Made by a program: the position numbers and the translations under genes. A stretch of 33,687 nt of DNA from Ruminococcus sp. GTDB taxonomy: Bacteria > Bacillota > Clostridia > Oscillospirales > Ruminococcaceae. The notes beneath the pieces were generated by a model. It was not told the DNA's origin, searched no databases, and saw nothing but the letters and a program-made list of their open reading frames with translations. Below, in pieces: positions 23,425 through 31,167 of this stretch; the stretch's first letter is position 1, and each line of letters starts with the position of its first letter. The stretch is from contig JAUNOG010000010.1 in the NCBI GenBank assembly GCA_030531185.1, forward strand, positions 1-33,687, read 5' to 3'.

Positions 23425-23711
23425 AAATGCGTATCAGCAAGAGTAAGCGCAGAGAAGTCTCCAGAGAGAAGCCGTTCGGTGCAAGGCTTTGACGGACTGC
23501 GTCCGAAGTGCGGCTGACAGCAGGGAGTTAGGAAAGAATTTCACGAGAAAATTTCCGTGTGAATTTAAGTATTCCTCCCCGTATATCTGCGTTAAGGATT
23601 TTGAGCTGTACATAGCTTAATGCTGTTAAGCTATACAGAAAATCGGAGTGGAACCGTAGAAAAGAATTTTCTGCCTCCGAAGACCTGAAAACGGGTCTTC
23701 GGAGGCTTTTT
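23425..23711 (+). promoter_or_regulatory. T-box leader specific for tRNA-Cys, upstream of cysE-cysS
   Basis: Stem I carries an AGAGTA-type loop opposite GTCCGAAG followed by the specifier TGC (23509-23511), a Cys codon. The T-box core is GGAGTGGAACCGT near 23645-23657. Its bulge TGGA (23649-23652) pairs with the UCCA end of tRNA-Cys, whose discriminator base is U. The terminator is at 23673-23711. Uncharged tRNA-Cys should prevent termination and turn on cysE and cysS. Confidence 0.93.
23673..23711 (+). terminator. T-box regulated terminator
   Basis: GCCTCCGAAGACC (from 23673) pairs perfectly with GGTCTTCGGAGGC, eight-base loop, then five T. Its 5' arm overlaps the region competing for the T-box antiterminator. 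Confidence 0.93.
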
Positions 23712-23735
23712 ATAAATAAACAGAGAGGTGCAGAA

Positions 23736-24380
23736 ATGAACATTATAGAAAGCATAAAGTACGATATACAGACAATAAAGGACAGAGACCCTGCGGCGAC
23801 AAGTACCCTTGAAATCCTCACCTATTCAGGACTTCACGCTGTGGCGTTTTACAGAGTTGCGCATTGGTTTTATGTGAAAAATCATAAGGTCATTGCAAGA
23901 ATTATATCCCAGTTTGCCAGAATGCTGACGGGCATCGAAATTCACCCGGGAGCAAAGATAGGCAAGGGTCTGCTTATAGACCACGGCTCGGGAGTGGTTA
24001 TCGGCGAGACTGCGGAGATCGGCGACTACTGTCTGCTGTATCAGGGCTGTACGCTGGGCGGTACGGGAAAGGATCACGGAAAACGTCACCCAACTCTGGG
24101 CAACAATGTTATGGTAGGTTGCGGCGCAAAGGTGCTTGGTCCGTTCAAGGTAGGGGATAACGCTAAAATTGCGGCAAACGCCGTAGTTCTCGAGCCTGTG
24201 CCGGCAAATTCCACAGCAGTGGGAGTTCCCGCAAGAATTGTAAAGCAAAACGGAAGACGGACAAACGATCTTGATCAAGTGCATATTCCCGACCCTGTTG
24301 CGCAGGAGCTTTGTCAATACAGGATACGTCTTGAAAAGCTGGAAAAGAAAATAGAGGAATTGGAAAAAGACGACCGCTAA
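23736..24380 (+). CDS. cysE: Serine O-acetyltransferase
   Basis: A 214-residue CysE: acetyl-CoA plus L-serine gives O-acetylserine, the precursor of cysteine. The N-terminal helical domain is followed by a left-handed beta-helix of hexapeptide repeats with IHPGAKIGKGLLIDHGSG, GETAEIGD, GCTLGGTGKDHGKRHP and AANAVVLEPVPANSTAVGVPARIV. A short charged coil (about 190-214) ends the protein. It is the first gene behind the Cys T-box and is followed by cysS, the classical arrangement coupling cysteine synthesis and charging to tRNA-Cys levels. Confidence 0.96.
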   Translation: MNIIESIKYDIQTIKDRDPAATSTLEILTYSGLHAVAFYRVAHWFYVKNHKVIARIISQFARMLTGIEIHPGAKIGKGLLIDHGSGVVIGETAEIGDYCLLYQGCTLGGTGKDHGKRHPTLGNNVMVGCGAKVLGPFKVGDNAKIAANAVVLEPVPANSTAVGVPARIVKQNGRRTNDLDQVHIPDPVAQELCQYRIRLEKLEKKIEELEKDDR

Positions 24381-24467
24381 GCGGATTTCCGTTAATTCTG
24401 CGGAAATCGCAAGACAGGAATATACGTCCTGCAAAAAGATAATATAAATCGGAAAGAGGTTAAAATT
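24381..24467 (+). repeat. Two small hairpins between cysE and cysS
   Basis: GCGGATTTCCG (24381-24391) pairs with CGGAAATCGC (24401-24410) with one bulge, and CAGGA pairs with TCCTG shortly after. They may protect or separate the cysE and cysS parts of one transcript; no T-run is adjacent except AAAAAG. Confidence 0.4.
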
Positions 24468-25883
24468 ATGAACATTTACAACACACTTACCCACAAGGTT
24501 GAGGAATTTGTGCCGAACGAGGCGGGAAAGGTCGCTATGTACACCTGCGGACCTACCGTGTATCATTTCGCCCACATCGGAAATCTCCGCAGCTATATTA
24601 TGGAGGACGTGCTGGAAAAGTATCTGCGCTACGACGGCTTGGACGTAAAGCGTGTTATGAACATTACCGACGTGGGACACTTGACATCCGACGGCGATAC
24701 GGGGGACGATAAAATGCTCAAAGGCGCGAAGAGAGAGCATAAAACTGTTATGGAGATAGCAAAATTCTACACCGATGCATTCTTTGCGGACTGCGCTAAG
24801 CTGAATATCAAAACTCCCGATGTTGTGGCTCCTGCGACGGAGTGTATCGACGATTTCATCAAGGTCATTTCCGCTCTTATTGAAAAGGGCTACGCATACG
24901 AGGCGGGCGGAAATATCTATTTTGACACCTCAAAGCTTGACGACTACTATGTTTTCCATAACTTTACAGAGGAGGATTTAGCCGAGGGCGTTCGAGAGGG
25001 TGTTGAAAAGGACGAAAATAAAAAGAACAAGGCGGACTTCGTGCTGTGGTTTACCAAATCCAAATTTGACGATCAGGAATTAAAGTGGAATTCTCTATGG
25101 GGCTTGGGCTATCCCGGCTGGCATATTGAATGCTCCTGCATTTCTATGAAAAATCTGGGAGAATATCTTGACATTCACTGCGGCGGAGTGGACAATATTT
25201 TCCCTCACCACACCAACGAAATTGCGCAGTCGGAGGCTTATGTGGGACACAAGTGGTGCAACTACTGGTTCCACGTACATCATCTTAATACCAACAGCGG
25301 TAAAATGTCCAAATCAAAGGGCGAGTTCCTTACCGTTTCCCTCCTTGAAAGCAAGGGATATGATCCGCTGGTTTACAGATTTTTCTGTTTGCAGTCCCAT
25401 TACAGAAAGTCGCTGGTATTCACATACGAAAATCTCGACAATGCAAAGGCTGCCTATGAAAAGCTGATCTCGAGGATCGCTCAGCTTGTGTCCGCTGAGG
25501 ACAAGGGCGAGATAAACTCAGCGGATTTTGACAGGCTGAGATGCGCATTCACCGCCGCTATGAACGAGGATCTGAATACGTCGAACGCTGTTACCGCGCT
25601 GTACGACGTTCTTAAAGCCGATACAACGGCGGCAACAAAGCTTGCCCTTATCGGGGACTTCGACAAGGTGCTGTCGCTTGACTTGGTAAAGTCCGCCGAA
25701 AAGCTAGTTCAGGACAAAAAAGGCGGGGATATTCCCGACGAAGTAATGGCTCTTGTTCAAGAAAGACAGGCTGCAAGAAAGGCAAAGGATTTTGCAAGGG
25801 CGGACGAGATCAGAGATAAGATCACAGCCCTCGGCTATGCGGTCAAGGAAACAAGGCAGGGTACAGAAATCACAAAGATATAA
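24468..25883 (+). CDS. cysS: Cysteinyl-tRNA synthetase
   Basis: A 471-residue class I aminoacyl-tRNA synthetase. CGPTVYHFAHIGNLRSY carries the zinc Cys and the HIGH-type signature (HIGN). GWHIECSCIS, GGVDNIFPHHTNEIAQSEA and KMSKSKGEF (KMSKS) follow, then a helical anticodon-binding domain ending in the ARADEIRDKITALGY segment typical of CysRS. It charges tRNA-Cys with cysteine. GAAAGAGG precedes the ATG. The upstream Cys T-box should control it together with cysE. The following cyclophilin gene starts 15 bases later. Confidence 0.97.
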   Translation: MNIYNTLTHKVEEFVPNEAGKVAMYTCGPTVYHFAHIGNLRSYIMEDVLEKYLRYDGLDVKRVMNITDVGHLTSDGDTGDDKMLKGAKREHKTVMEIAKFYTDAFFADCAKLNIKTPDVVAPATECIDDFIKVISALIEKGYAYEAGGNIYFDTSKLDDYYVFHNFTEEDLAEGVREGVEKDENKKNKADFVLWFTKSKFDDQELKWNSLWGLGYPGWHIECSCISMKNLGEYLDIHCGGVDNIFPHHTNEIAQSEAYVGHKWCNYWFHVHHLNTNSGKMSKSKGEFLTVSLLESKGYDPLVYRFFCLQSHYRKSLVFTYENLDNAKAAYEKLISRIAQLVSAEDKGEINSADFDRLRCAFTAAMNEDLNTSNAVTALYDVLKADTTAATKLALIGDFDKVLSLDLVKSAEKLVQDKKGGDIPDEVMALVQERQAARKAKDFARADEIRDKITALGYAVKETRQGTEITKI

Positions 25884-25898
25884 CGGAAAGGACAGAAA

Positions 25899-26780
25899 AT
25901 GAAAAAGAACGGAAATAATTATAACCTTTCGGATAAAAGCAGAAGATTTCGCACATACTTTCAGTTTTCGATGATAGGTATTTGCTTTATCGCTGTGTTT
26001 GCGCTGTTCTATGCCTGCCAGAGCGCGGGAAACAGTTCAGGCAATCTTAATCCCGACGACGTTGAAATAATTCAGTATCAGCTGCCCGAGGACGACGCTC
26101 CCGTGGTCGTTTTTGAGACCTCTAAGGGTACGTTCAAAGCGGTGGTATACGAGGACGAAGTTCCCGAGTTTGCGGAGTATTTTATTGACCTTGTAAACGA
26201 GGGCTACTATGACGGCACGCATATTTTTGCTGTGCAGGACGGAGTTTACTTTATGGGCGGTTCAAAGTCCCTTGACGGTACCGATACCGACGATACGGAC
26301 AAGGAAAAGCTCGATCCCGAAATTACTCCTGCACTGTGGCCTTTCAGGGGCGCGCTTATTTCCTACGGAGATAAGGGAGGCTCGGTATTCAATAAGAAAA
26401 TTATGTCGGGCAGCAGAATTCTTTTTGTAGATACTGTGGAATTCACCGACGAATTTGTTGAAGAGCTTGACTCGGTAGACGGCAACGAGGAGCTGGTAAA
26501 CACTTTCAAGAGCAAGGGCGGCGTACCCAATTTCTCTCAGCAGTACACGATTTTCGGACAGGTTTACGAGGGTCTGGACGTTTACGACGATATCTGCACA
26601 GCGGAGGTCACCGACTCCGAGAGCCTTAACCCTGCCGTTGACATTACGCTGGACAAGGTTTATATGTCTACCTATGGAGAAAATAAGAATGATGAATTTT
26701 TCAGCCTTTCGGACAGTTCCGTGACGGAAGCCCCGTCTGCGGAGAATTCAGACAGTACCGATATTTCTGCGGAAAGCTAA
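25899..26780 (+). CDS. Membrane-anchored cyclophilin-type peptidyl-prolyl isomerase
   Basis: A 293-residue protein with one N-terminal transmembrane segment (about 24-40) ending FYACQS; the Cys lacks a canonical lipobox, so an uncleaved anchor is as likely as a lipoprotein. A cyclophilin-like domain covers about 65-255: VVVFETSKGTFKAVVYEDEVPEF, YYDGTHIFAV, YGDKGGSVFNKK, YTIFGQVYEGLDVYDDI. The usual catalytic Arg of the FHRV motif is replaced (HIFAV), so isomerase activity may be weak. An acidic Ser-rich tail follows. It would act outside the membrane in protein folding. It is the last gene of the T-box operon. Confidence 0.85.
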   Translation: MKKNGNNYNLSDKSRRFRTYFQFSMIGICFIAVFALFYACQSAGNSSGNLNPDDVEIIQYQLPEDDAPVVVFETSKGTFKAVVYEDEVPEFAEYFIDLVNEGYYDGTHIFAVQDGVYFMGGSKSLDGTDTDDTDKEKLDPEITPALWPFRGALISYGDKGGSVFNKKIMSGSRILFVDTVEFTDEFVEELDSVDGNEELVNTFKSKGGVPNFSQQYTIFGQVYEGLDVYDDICTAEVTDSESLNPAVDITLDKVYMSTYGENKNDEFFSLSDSSVTEAPSAENSDSTDISAES

Positions 26781-26790
26781 TGCTGTCGGG

Positions 26791-26822
26791 CGGCGGACAG
26801 GTATAATGTCCGCCGTTTTTTT
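26791..26822 (+). terminator. Terminator of the cysE-cysS-cyclophilin operon
   Basis: CGGCGGACA (26791-26799) pairs with TGTCCGCCG (26807-26815), seven-base loop, then seven T. Confidence 0.93.
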
Positions 26823-26853
26823 GTGTGGAATTATGACGAAAATTGTCGAATTC

Positions 26854-26882
26854 TTGACTTGCGTAAAATTATGAGGTATAAT
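26854..26882 (+). promoter_or_regulatory. Promoter of the kinase-like gene
   Basis: TTGACT (26854-26859), 17-base spacer, TATAAT (26877-26882), 66 bases before the GTG start. Confidence 0.82.
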
Positions 26883-26948
26883 AATATCAGATGAATTTGC
26901 ACACAATAATTACGCGGGAGCGCCTTAATTAATTTTTAGGGAAACTTG

Positions 26949-28043
26949 GTGAATGCTTTGGATATATTTGAGACCCTGAAGTCTGTTTATGAAAATTCCG
27001 ATGAGAAAATTATGCTTGCAGACGCAGATATGAGATCTGTGTGGGATAACGGCAGGGGAGTTCCCTGCAATTTCGAGACAGAAAAAATAAAGCTTTACGG
27101 CGGCAGAAGCCTGTCGCTTCCTCTTGAAACAGATGAAACGGCAGAATATGAATATGCAGAGGAATTTTCAGATGTCTGTGCTGTGAAAATCCACCCGCTG
27201 AAAGAACGCGGAGAGGTGTGCGGGTATCTTATGCATTTTTTTGACTGCGAGGATATAGAATTGATCTCCGACCGCTCGGGACTGCTGAAATTCAAAGCGA
27301 ATTTCCTTGGAAATATCAGGATAGAAATGGGGCAGATCATAAATATGCTTGACTGCCGGAAAAGCAAGTACGCCGAAACGGGAGATCTGGATTATCTGAG
27401 GTTTGACAGGGAGGCGCGGTACTGTGTGCTGAAAGCCCTTTCCGCCACGGCGAATTACAATGAACTGTCGAGATATTATAACGGACATTTCCGCAGCAGC
27501 TTTATGAATATTTCCTCAGCGCTGGAGGAACTGTGCTGCGAGCTTTCGGAACTTGCAGAGCAGGGCGGAGTAGATCTAACCTGTGATATCGAGCCTGCGG
27601 TGTACCTTGAAATGAACGGAGAACGTTTAAAGGCGGCTGTGGCTAACCTTGTTGTCAATGGGATCATATACAATTCCAAGGAGAATAAAACGCTGTCGGT
27701 AACGCTGAAAACCGACGGAGAAGAAATTATCCTGCTTGTGGCGGACAACGGCGACGGCATTGATAAAGAAACCGCAGAACGCGCAAAAAAGCCTTTTGGA
27801 AATTTCACAGGCTACGGACAGAGGGAGTATCTGGGTATAGCGGTTGCGGAGAAATGCTGCGAGTACTTCGGCGGCAGGCTTGAATTTTCCTCTGAGGATA
27901 AGCTGTTCACCGAGGCGAAAATGATATTCCCGAAACCCGACAGGGACATTCCTATGGAATTCAGAAAAACGCCTTTTCCCTCTATGCCAAATCCTTATGA
28001 CGTTGTTAACAGCATTCTGGGAAAAGCAATAAATCCGTTCTGA
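26949..28043 (+). CDS. Histidine-kinase-like ATPase lacking a recognisable H-box
   Basis: A 364-residue protein without membrane segments. The C-terminal half is a GHKL ATPase domain: N-box NLVVNGIIYN (233-242), G1 DNGDGI (266-271), a G2-like GIAVAEKCCEYFGG (296-309). The N-terminal half looks PAS-like (IMLADADMRSVWDN, YLMHFFDCE). Where HisKA should hold a His-Glu pair, the sequence reads FLGNIRIEMGQIINML (about 119-134), with no His. GTG at 26949 is preferred because AGGGA lies six bases upstream. It may be a pseudokinase or a His-independent switch. A downstream regulator gene is absent; spoIIID follows 254 bases later. A proline-rich tail ends the protein. Confidence 0.75.
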   Translation: MNALDIFETLKSVYENSDEKIMLADADMRSVWDNGRGVPCNFETEKIKLYGGRSLSLPLETDETAEYEYAEEFSDVCAVKIHPLKERGEVCGYLMHFFDCEDIELISDRSGLLKFKANFLGNIRIEMGQIINMLDCRKSKYAETGDLDYLRFDREARYCVLKALSATANYNELSRYYNGHFRSSFMNISSALEELCCELSELAEQGGVDLTCDIEPAVYLEMNGERLKAAVANLVVNGIIYNSKENKTLSVTLKTDGEEIILLVADNGDGIDKETAERAKKPFGNFTGYGQREYLGIAVAEKCCEYFGGRLEFSSEDKLFTEAKMIFPKPDRDIPMEFRKTPFPSMPNPYDVVNSILGKAINPF

Positions 28044-28155
28044 TTTTTTAGAAGACTGATGAGTATGGACATAAGTAAATGTCCTGTTGACGACATACAT
28101 CAATTATCGTTTTTAAAGAAATCAGCAGGTATATGAGATTTGAAATAGATTAATG

Positions 28156-28191
28156 AAAAGCAGTCCGGAAAAGTTTCCGGACTGCTTTTTG
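28156..28191. terminator. Bidirectional terminator downstream of the kinase-like gene
   Basis: AGCAGTCCGGAA and TTCCGGACTGCT form a perfect stem flanked by AAAA and TTTTT, so it can work in both directions. A weaker GGACAT/ATGTCC repeat lies at 28067-28084. The rest of 28044-28230 holds nothing recognisable. Confidence 0.92.
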
Positions 28192-28235
28192 TTATGCCTG
28201 TTGGATAACCTTGCGAATACCGTCCGCTGTACATT

Positions 28236-28265
28236 GTCATAACATACCTGAAATACGCATATATT
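28236..28265 (+). promoter_or_regulatory. Possible sigma-E-type promoter of spoIIID
   Basis: GTCATAA (28236-28242) and CATATATT (28258-28265), 15 bases apart, resemble the -35 and -10 of sporulation sigma-E promoters. Established biology places spoIIID under sigma-E in Bacillus. The match here is by eye only. Confidence 0.45.
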
Positions 28266-28297
28266 TTATTACATAAAAATGTATTGGGGTGTGAATA

Positions 28298-28570
28298 ATG
28301 ATTAAATCCGACAAGGAGCGGGCGGTGCTTTTCGGGGAGTATATGGTATCCCGAAAGGCGACCGTCCGTGCGACCGCAAAAGCGTTCGGAGTGAGTAAAT
28401 CTACGGTACATAAGGATCTGTCCGAACGTCTGCCGAAGCTTTCCCCCGCTCTGTACGGCAGGGTAAAGGCAATACTCGAGGAAAATAAACGAGAGAGACA
28501 CATAAGAGGCGGACTTGCAACAAAGCACAAATATGAAAAACAGCACTCTATGAACTTGCAGGACAATTAA
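28298..28570 (+). CDS. spoIIID: Sporulation transcription factor SpoIIID
   Basis: A 90-residue DNA-binding regulator of mother-cell gene expression. The helix-turn-helix ATAKAFGVSKSTVHKDLSERLP is nearly the Bacillus signature, followed by the basic ERHIRGGLATKHKY segment that contacts DNA. The length matches the family (about 80-93). GGGGTG lies before the ATG. It is a single-gene unit between two hairpin terminators. Confidence 0.97.
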   Translation: MIKSDKERAVLFGEYMVSRKATVRATAKAFGVSKSTVHKDLSERLPKLSPALYGRVKAILEENKRERHIRGGLATKHKYEKQHSMNLQDN

Positions 28571-28605
28571 TATAAAAGCCCCTTTCGGATAATTCCGAAA
28601 GGGGC
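28571..28605 (-). terminator. Terminator between spoIIID and the convergent sugar transferase
   Basis: GCCCCTTTCGG (28578-28588) pairs with CCGAAAGGGGC (28595-28605), six-base loop. The T-rich side (TTTTATATT) follows on the minus strand, so it mainly ends the transferase transcript; it may also slow spoIIID transcription. Confidence 0.9.
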
Positions 28606-28622
28606 AGTTTCGTCATATACAA

Positions 28623-29363
28623 TTAGCTGTTCGTACTCTTGAGAACGACTGCAAAGGTTTTGACGATGATCTTAACGTCTGTCAAAAGCGAGCGGTCAAC
28701 TATGTATTTAAGGTCATAGTAGTTAGCCATTTCCTGCGAAAGATCGTTCTTTCCGTTTATCTGCCAATAGCAGGAAAGTCCGGGCTGTACCAGAAGTCTT
28801 TCCTTCGGGAGTTTGTCCTGTTCATTCGGAATGAACGGTCTGGGACCTATAACGGACATATCGCCTTTAAGAATGTTGATAAGCTGAGGCAGCTCGTCAA
28901 TGGAGCTTTTTCTGATGAATTTACCGACAGCTCCCAGAATTCTCGGATCGTCCGAGATCTTGAAGTTTGCTCCGTTATCCTCATTTTTTGCCATAAGCTC
29001 GGCTTTTCTTTCCTCTGCGTCCTTGTACATAGAGCGGAACTTGTACATTTTAAACAGCTTGCCGTTTTTTCCTACTCTGTACTGAGTGAAAAACGGATTA
29101 CCCGGGTCTCTGATAAATATCATTGCGCTCACCGCGATAAACAGCGGAGAAAGAACTATAAGCGAAAGCAGGGAAAGTACAATATCCATTCCTCGCTTAA
29201 CGGCTGTGTAAATAGGTTTCTTCCTGTATGTAAACTCCGGTGCAGGCGTTTTCTGCTGTTTTCTGCGTGTTGATATGTCAAAATTAACCGTTCTGATCAC
29301 AGACAAATTTTCATCATAAATTTTTTTTTCAGGAGTTCCTGCTGCGGTTTGCGTACCTGTCAT
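28623..29363 (-). CDS. Monotopic sugar-1-phosphate transferase (exopolysaccharide/undecaprenyl type)
   Basis: A 246-residue bacterial sugar transferase. After about 55 hydrophilic residues comes YTAVKRGMDIVLSLLSLIVLSP, a single re-entrant hydrophobic helix. Then FFTQYRVGKNGKLFKMYKFRSM, the catalytic Asp-Glu dyad in SSIDELPQL, INILKGDMSVIGPRP and VQPGLSCYWQINGKNDLS follow, all family motifs. Such enzymes transfer a sugar phosphate from a UDP-sugar to undecaprenyl phosphate, starting a surface glycan. AGGAGG lies seven bases before the ATG. No other glycan genes are in the window, so it is an orphan initiator here. The N-terminal extension is longer than in minimal family members. Confidence 0.93.
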   Translation of the reverse strand: MTGTQTAAGTPEKKIYDENLSVIRTVNFDISTRRKQQKTPAPEFTYRKKPIYTAVKRGMDIVLSLLSLIVLSPLFIAVSAMIFIRDPGNPFFTQYRVGKNGKLFKMYKFRSMYKDAEERKAELMAKNEDNGANFKISDDPRILGAVGKFIRKSSIDELPQLINILKGDMSVIGPRPFIPNEQDKLPKERLLVQPGLSCYWQINGKNDLSQEMANYYDLKYIVDRSLLTDVKIIVKTFAVVLKSTNS

Positions 29364-29418
29364 TGAAATTCCTCCTACATATAATTTTCACTTCTGTACT
29401 TCTTCTATTACATCTAAT

Positions 29419-29447
29419 ATTATATCTCATTTTACAAAAAAAGTCAA
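29419..29447 (-). promoter_or_regulatory. Promoter of the sugar transferase
   Basis: On the minus strand: TTGACT (complement of 29442-29447), 17-base spacer, TATAAT (complement of 29419-29424). Confidence 0.85.
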
Positions 29448-29706
29448 TAGATATTCAACGGTTTAATTTGAAATTGTACAGATTTTGTCACTAATGCTAA
29501 TTGTCATTGCGCAGAAAACGTTTCACTTTGACATTTTGACGGCGCTGATTACATTGATTTTACATTAAATAATTTACCGCAATAATCCTTAATTTACAAT
29601 ATCAAAAATAGATATGACTGTCAAAGAGTACAGAAAGTCAGCCTTGGGAAATTTATTGCAAAAATGCAAAAAAGGGCTTGACCTTGGGGGAAAATAGTAG
29701 TAAAAT
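29448..29706 (+). promoter_or_regulatory. Divergent region upstream of pduL with promoter
   Basis: The pduL promoter is TTGACC (29678-29683), 17-base spacer, TAAAAT (29701-29706). TTGTACAGA at 29474-29482 repeats a motif seen upstream of recA and nrdR. No gene is seen in the AT-rich stretch 29364-29742. Confidence 0.7.
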
Positions 29707-29742
29707 AATAGTATGATATTTTATTGAAAGGATATGTTATAA

Positions 29743-30318
29743 ATGGCAAACTTTATAGTAGAAACGTCGGCAAGACACGTTCACGTTACAAAGGAGACAT
29801 TGGAGATACTGTTCGGTAAGGGAAAGGAGCTTACAAAGAAGAAGGATCTTTCACAGCCCGGTCAGTTCGCCTGTGAGGAGAGAGTAACTGTCGTTGGTCC
29901 TAAGAAGGAGCTTGCAAACGTATCTATTCTCGGACCTTGCAGAAAGGCAGATCAGATAGAGCTTTCGGCAACCGACGCCCGTTCGATCGGCATTGCCGCT
30001 CCGATAAGAGAGTCGGGAGACGTGGCAGGCTCAGGAGCATGTAAGCTTGTCGGTCCCTGCGGAGAGGTCGAGGTCAAGGAAGGCGTTATCGTGGCAAAGA
30101 GACACATTCATATGACTCCTGCCGACGCTGAGGCATTCGGCGTAGAAAACGGTGAGATAGTAGCCGTTAAGATCGAGTCTGCCGACAGAACGGCTATTCT
30201 CTGCGATACAGTCGTAAGAGTAAGCCCGTCTTACGCGCTTGCAATGCACATCGATACTGATGAGAGCAACGCAGTCGGAGCAGGCAGGGAGCAGTACGGC
30301 GAGATCGTAAAGCTTTAA
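29743..30318 (+). CDS. pduL: Phosphate acyltransferase PduL (PduL-type phosphotransacetylase)
   Basis: A 191-residue PduL-family enzyme converting acyl-CoA plus phosphate to acyl phosphate and CoA. Zinc-ligand motifs are SARHVHVT (His12, His14) and AKRHIHMT (His121, His123), one in each beta-barrel domain; the SILGPCRKADQIELS segment is also typical. There is no N-terminal encapsulation extension, and no microcompartment shell gene is nearby, so a cytosolic housekeeping role in acetate or propionate formation is likely. GAAAGGA precedes the ATG. acetate kinase is not adjacent. It is transcribed alone, ending at a terminator at 30348-30390. Confidence 0.94.
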   Translation: MANFIVETSARHVHVTKETLEILFGKGKELTKKKDLSQPGQFACEERVTVVGPKKELANVSILGPCRKADQIELSATDARSIGIAAPIRESGDVAGSGACKLVGPCGEVEVKEGVIVAKRHIHMTPADAEAFGVENGEIVAVKIESADRTAILCDTVVRVSPSYALAMHIDTDESNAVGAGREQYGEIVKL

Positions 30319-30347
30319 TAGGCTGTATAAAACAAAACATACCGACG

Positions 30348-30390
30348 AGGCGTATATCTGTCTTATGCGGCAGATGTACGCCTTGATTTT
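30348..30390 (+). terminator. Terminator of pduL
   Basis: AGGCGTATATCTG (30348-30360) pairs with CAGATGTACGCCT (30371-30383) with one G-U pair, then TGATTTT. Confidence 0.8.
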
Positions 30391-30414
30391 ACAATGGATA
30401 TTCAGACCGCTATT

Positions 30415-30440
30415 TTGTACAGAAATGCTTATCTGTACAA
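30415..30440 (+). promoter_or_regulatory. Perfect palindrome upstream of nrdR
   Basis: TTGTACAG (30415-30422) and CTGTACAA (30433-30440) are perfect inverted arms with ten bases between. This does not match the known NrdR box (ACAC-type). A 12-base piece, TTGTACAGAAAT, also occurs upstream of recA at 19311-19322. Confidence 0.6.
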
Positions 30441-30490
30441 TTAATTTCCTGCAAAAAATAAAAAAATCGCAGAAAATTCGGGAAAACCCC

Positions 30491-30519
30491 TTGCAATTAT
30501 GTACAAGCTGTGGTATAAT
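30491..30519 (+). promoter_or_regulatory. Promoter of nrdR
   Basis: TTGCAA (30491-30496), 17-base spacer, TATAAT (30514-30519), with a TGG before the -10. The palindrome at 30415-30440 lies about 50 bases upstream of the -35. Confidence 0.83.
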
Positions 30520-30588
30520 TAATTCAATAATTATACAAGATGTGTAATTTTAACCGCTTGAAACAGATAGGAAAAGGAGCACCCGAAT

Positions 30589-31029
30589 ATGAGATGTCCG
30601 TTTTGCAATAACGAGGATACAAGAGTTATAGACTCACGCCCAAGCGAGGGCAAAAAAAGAAGAAGAAGAGAGTGTCCGAAATGCTCCCGCCGTTTTACGA
30701 CCTACGAGATAGTGGAAAAGCCCTCTCTTATGGTCTATAAAAAGGACGGCTCCTTTGAACCGTTTGACAGGCAAAAGCTTGTTAAGGGTCTCCAGTCGGC
30801 TATTAAAAAGCGCCCCGTAAGCGTGGAGCAGATCACTGCGCTGGTTGACAACATTGAAAACACCTACGCCAATAAAATGCAGACGGAAACTACTACCAGC
30901 GAGATCGGCGATATGGTTCTCAAGGGTCTGAAAAACCTCGATCACGTTGCCTATGTGCGCTTCGCCTCGGTTTATAAGGACTTCAACGACGTGAATTCGT
31001 TTATTCAGATCATTTCGGAGCTTAAGTAA
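30589..31029 (+). CDS. nrdR: Ribonucleotide reductase transcriptional repressor NrdR
   Basis: A 146-residue regulator. The N-terminal zinc ribbon has Cys3, Cys6, Cys29 and Cys32 (CPFC...CPKC) followed by RRFTTYE, and an ATP-cone domain covers about 47-137 (VYKKDGSFEPFDRQKLVKGL, HVAYVRFASVY). NrdR senses ATP/dATP and represses nrd genes. The anaerobic reductase genes nrdG and nrdD lie less than 3 kb away, which are its probable targets, although no clear ACAC-type NrdR box was found near them. GGAAAAGGAG precedes the ATG. Confidence 0.97.
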   Translation: MRCPFCNNEDTRVIDSRPSEGKKRRRRECPKCSRRFTTYEIVEKPSLMVYKKDGSFEPFDRQKLVKGLQSAIKKRPVSVEQITALVDNIENTYANKMQTETTTSEIGDMVLKGLKNLDHVAYVRFASVYKDFNDVNSFIQIISELK

Positions 31030-31167
31030 TGGGAGCATAAAATATTGCGGATAATAGGGAAGAATATTTTGTTTCTGAATTTGATGAGCTTTTGACAAAA
31101 TTTAAAAATAGAGGTATGACTAATGTAAATTATTCAGTAAATCTTTATTAAAGAATAGGGGGTAAAA

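Noticed and set aside
29510..29526. cre-like sequence (AGAAAACGTTTCA) upstream of pduL
   Set aside because: It departs from the catabolite-control consensus and lies far from both promoters; by-eye similarity is too weak.
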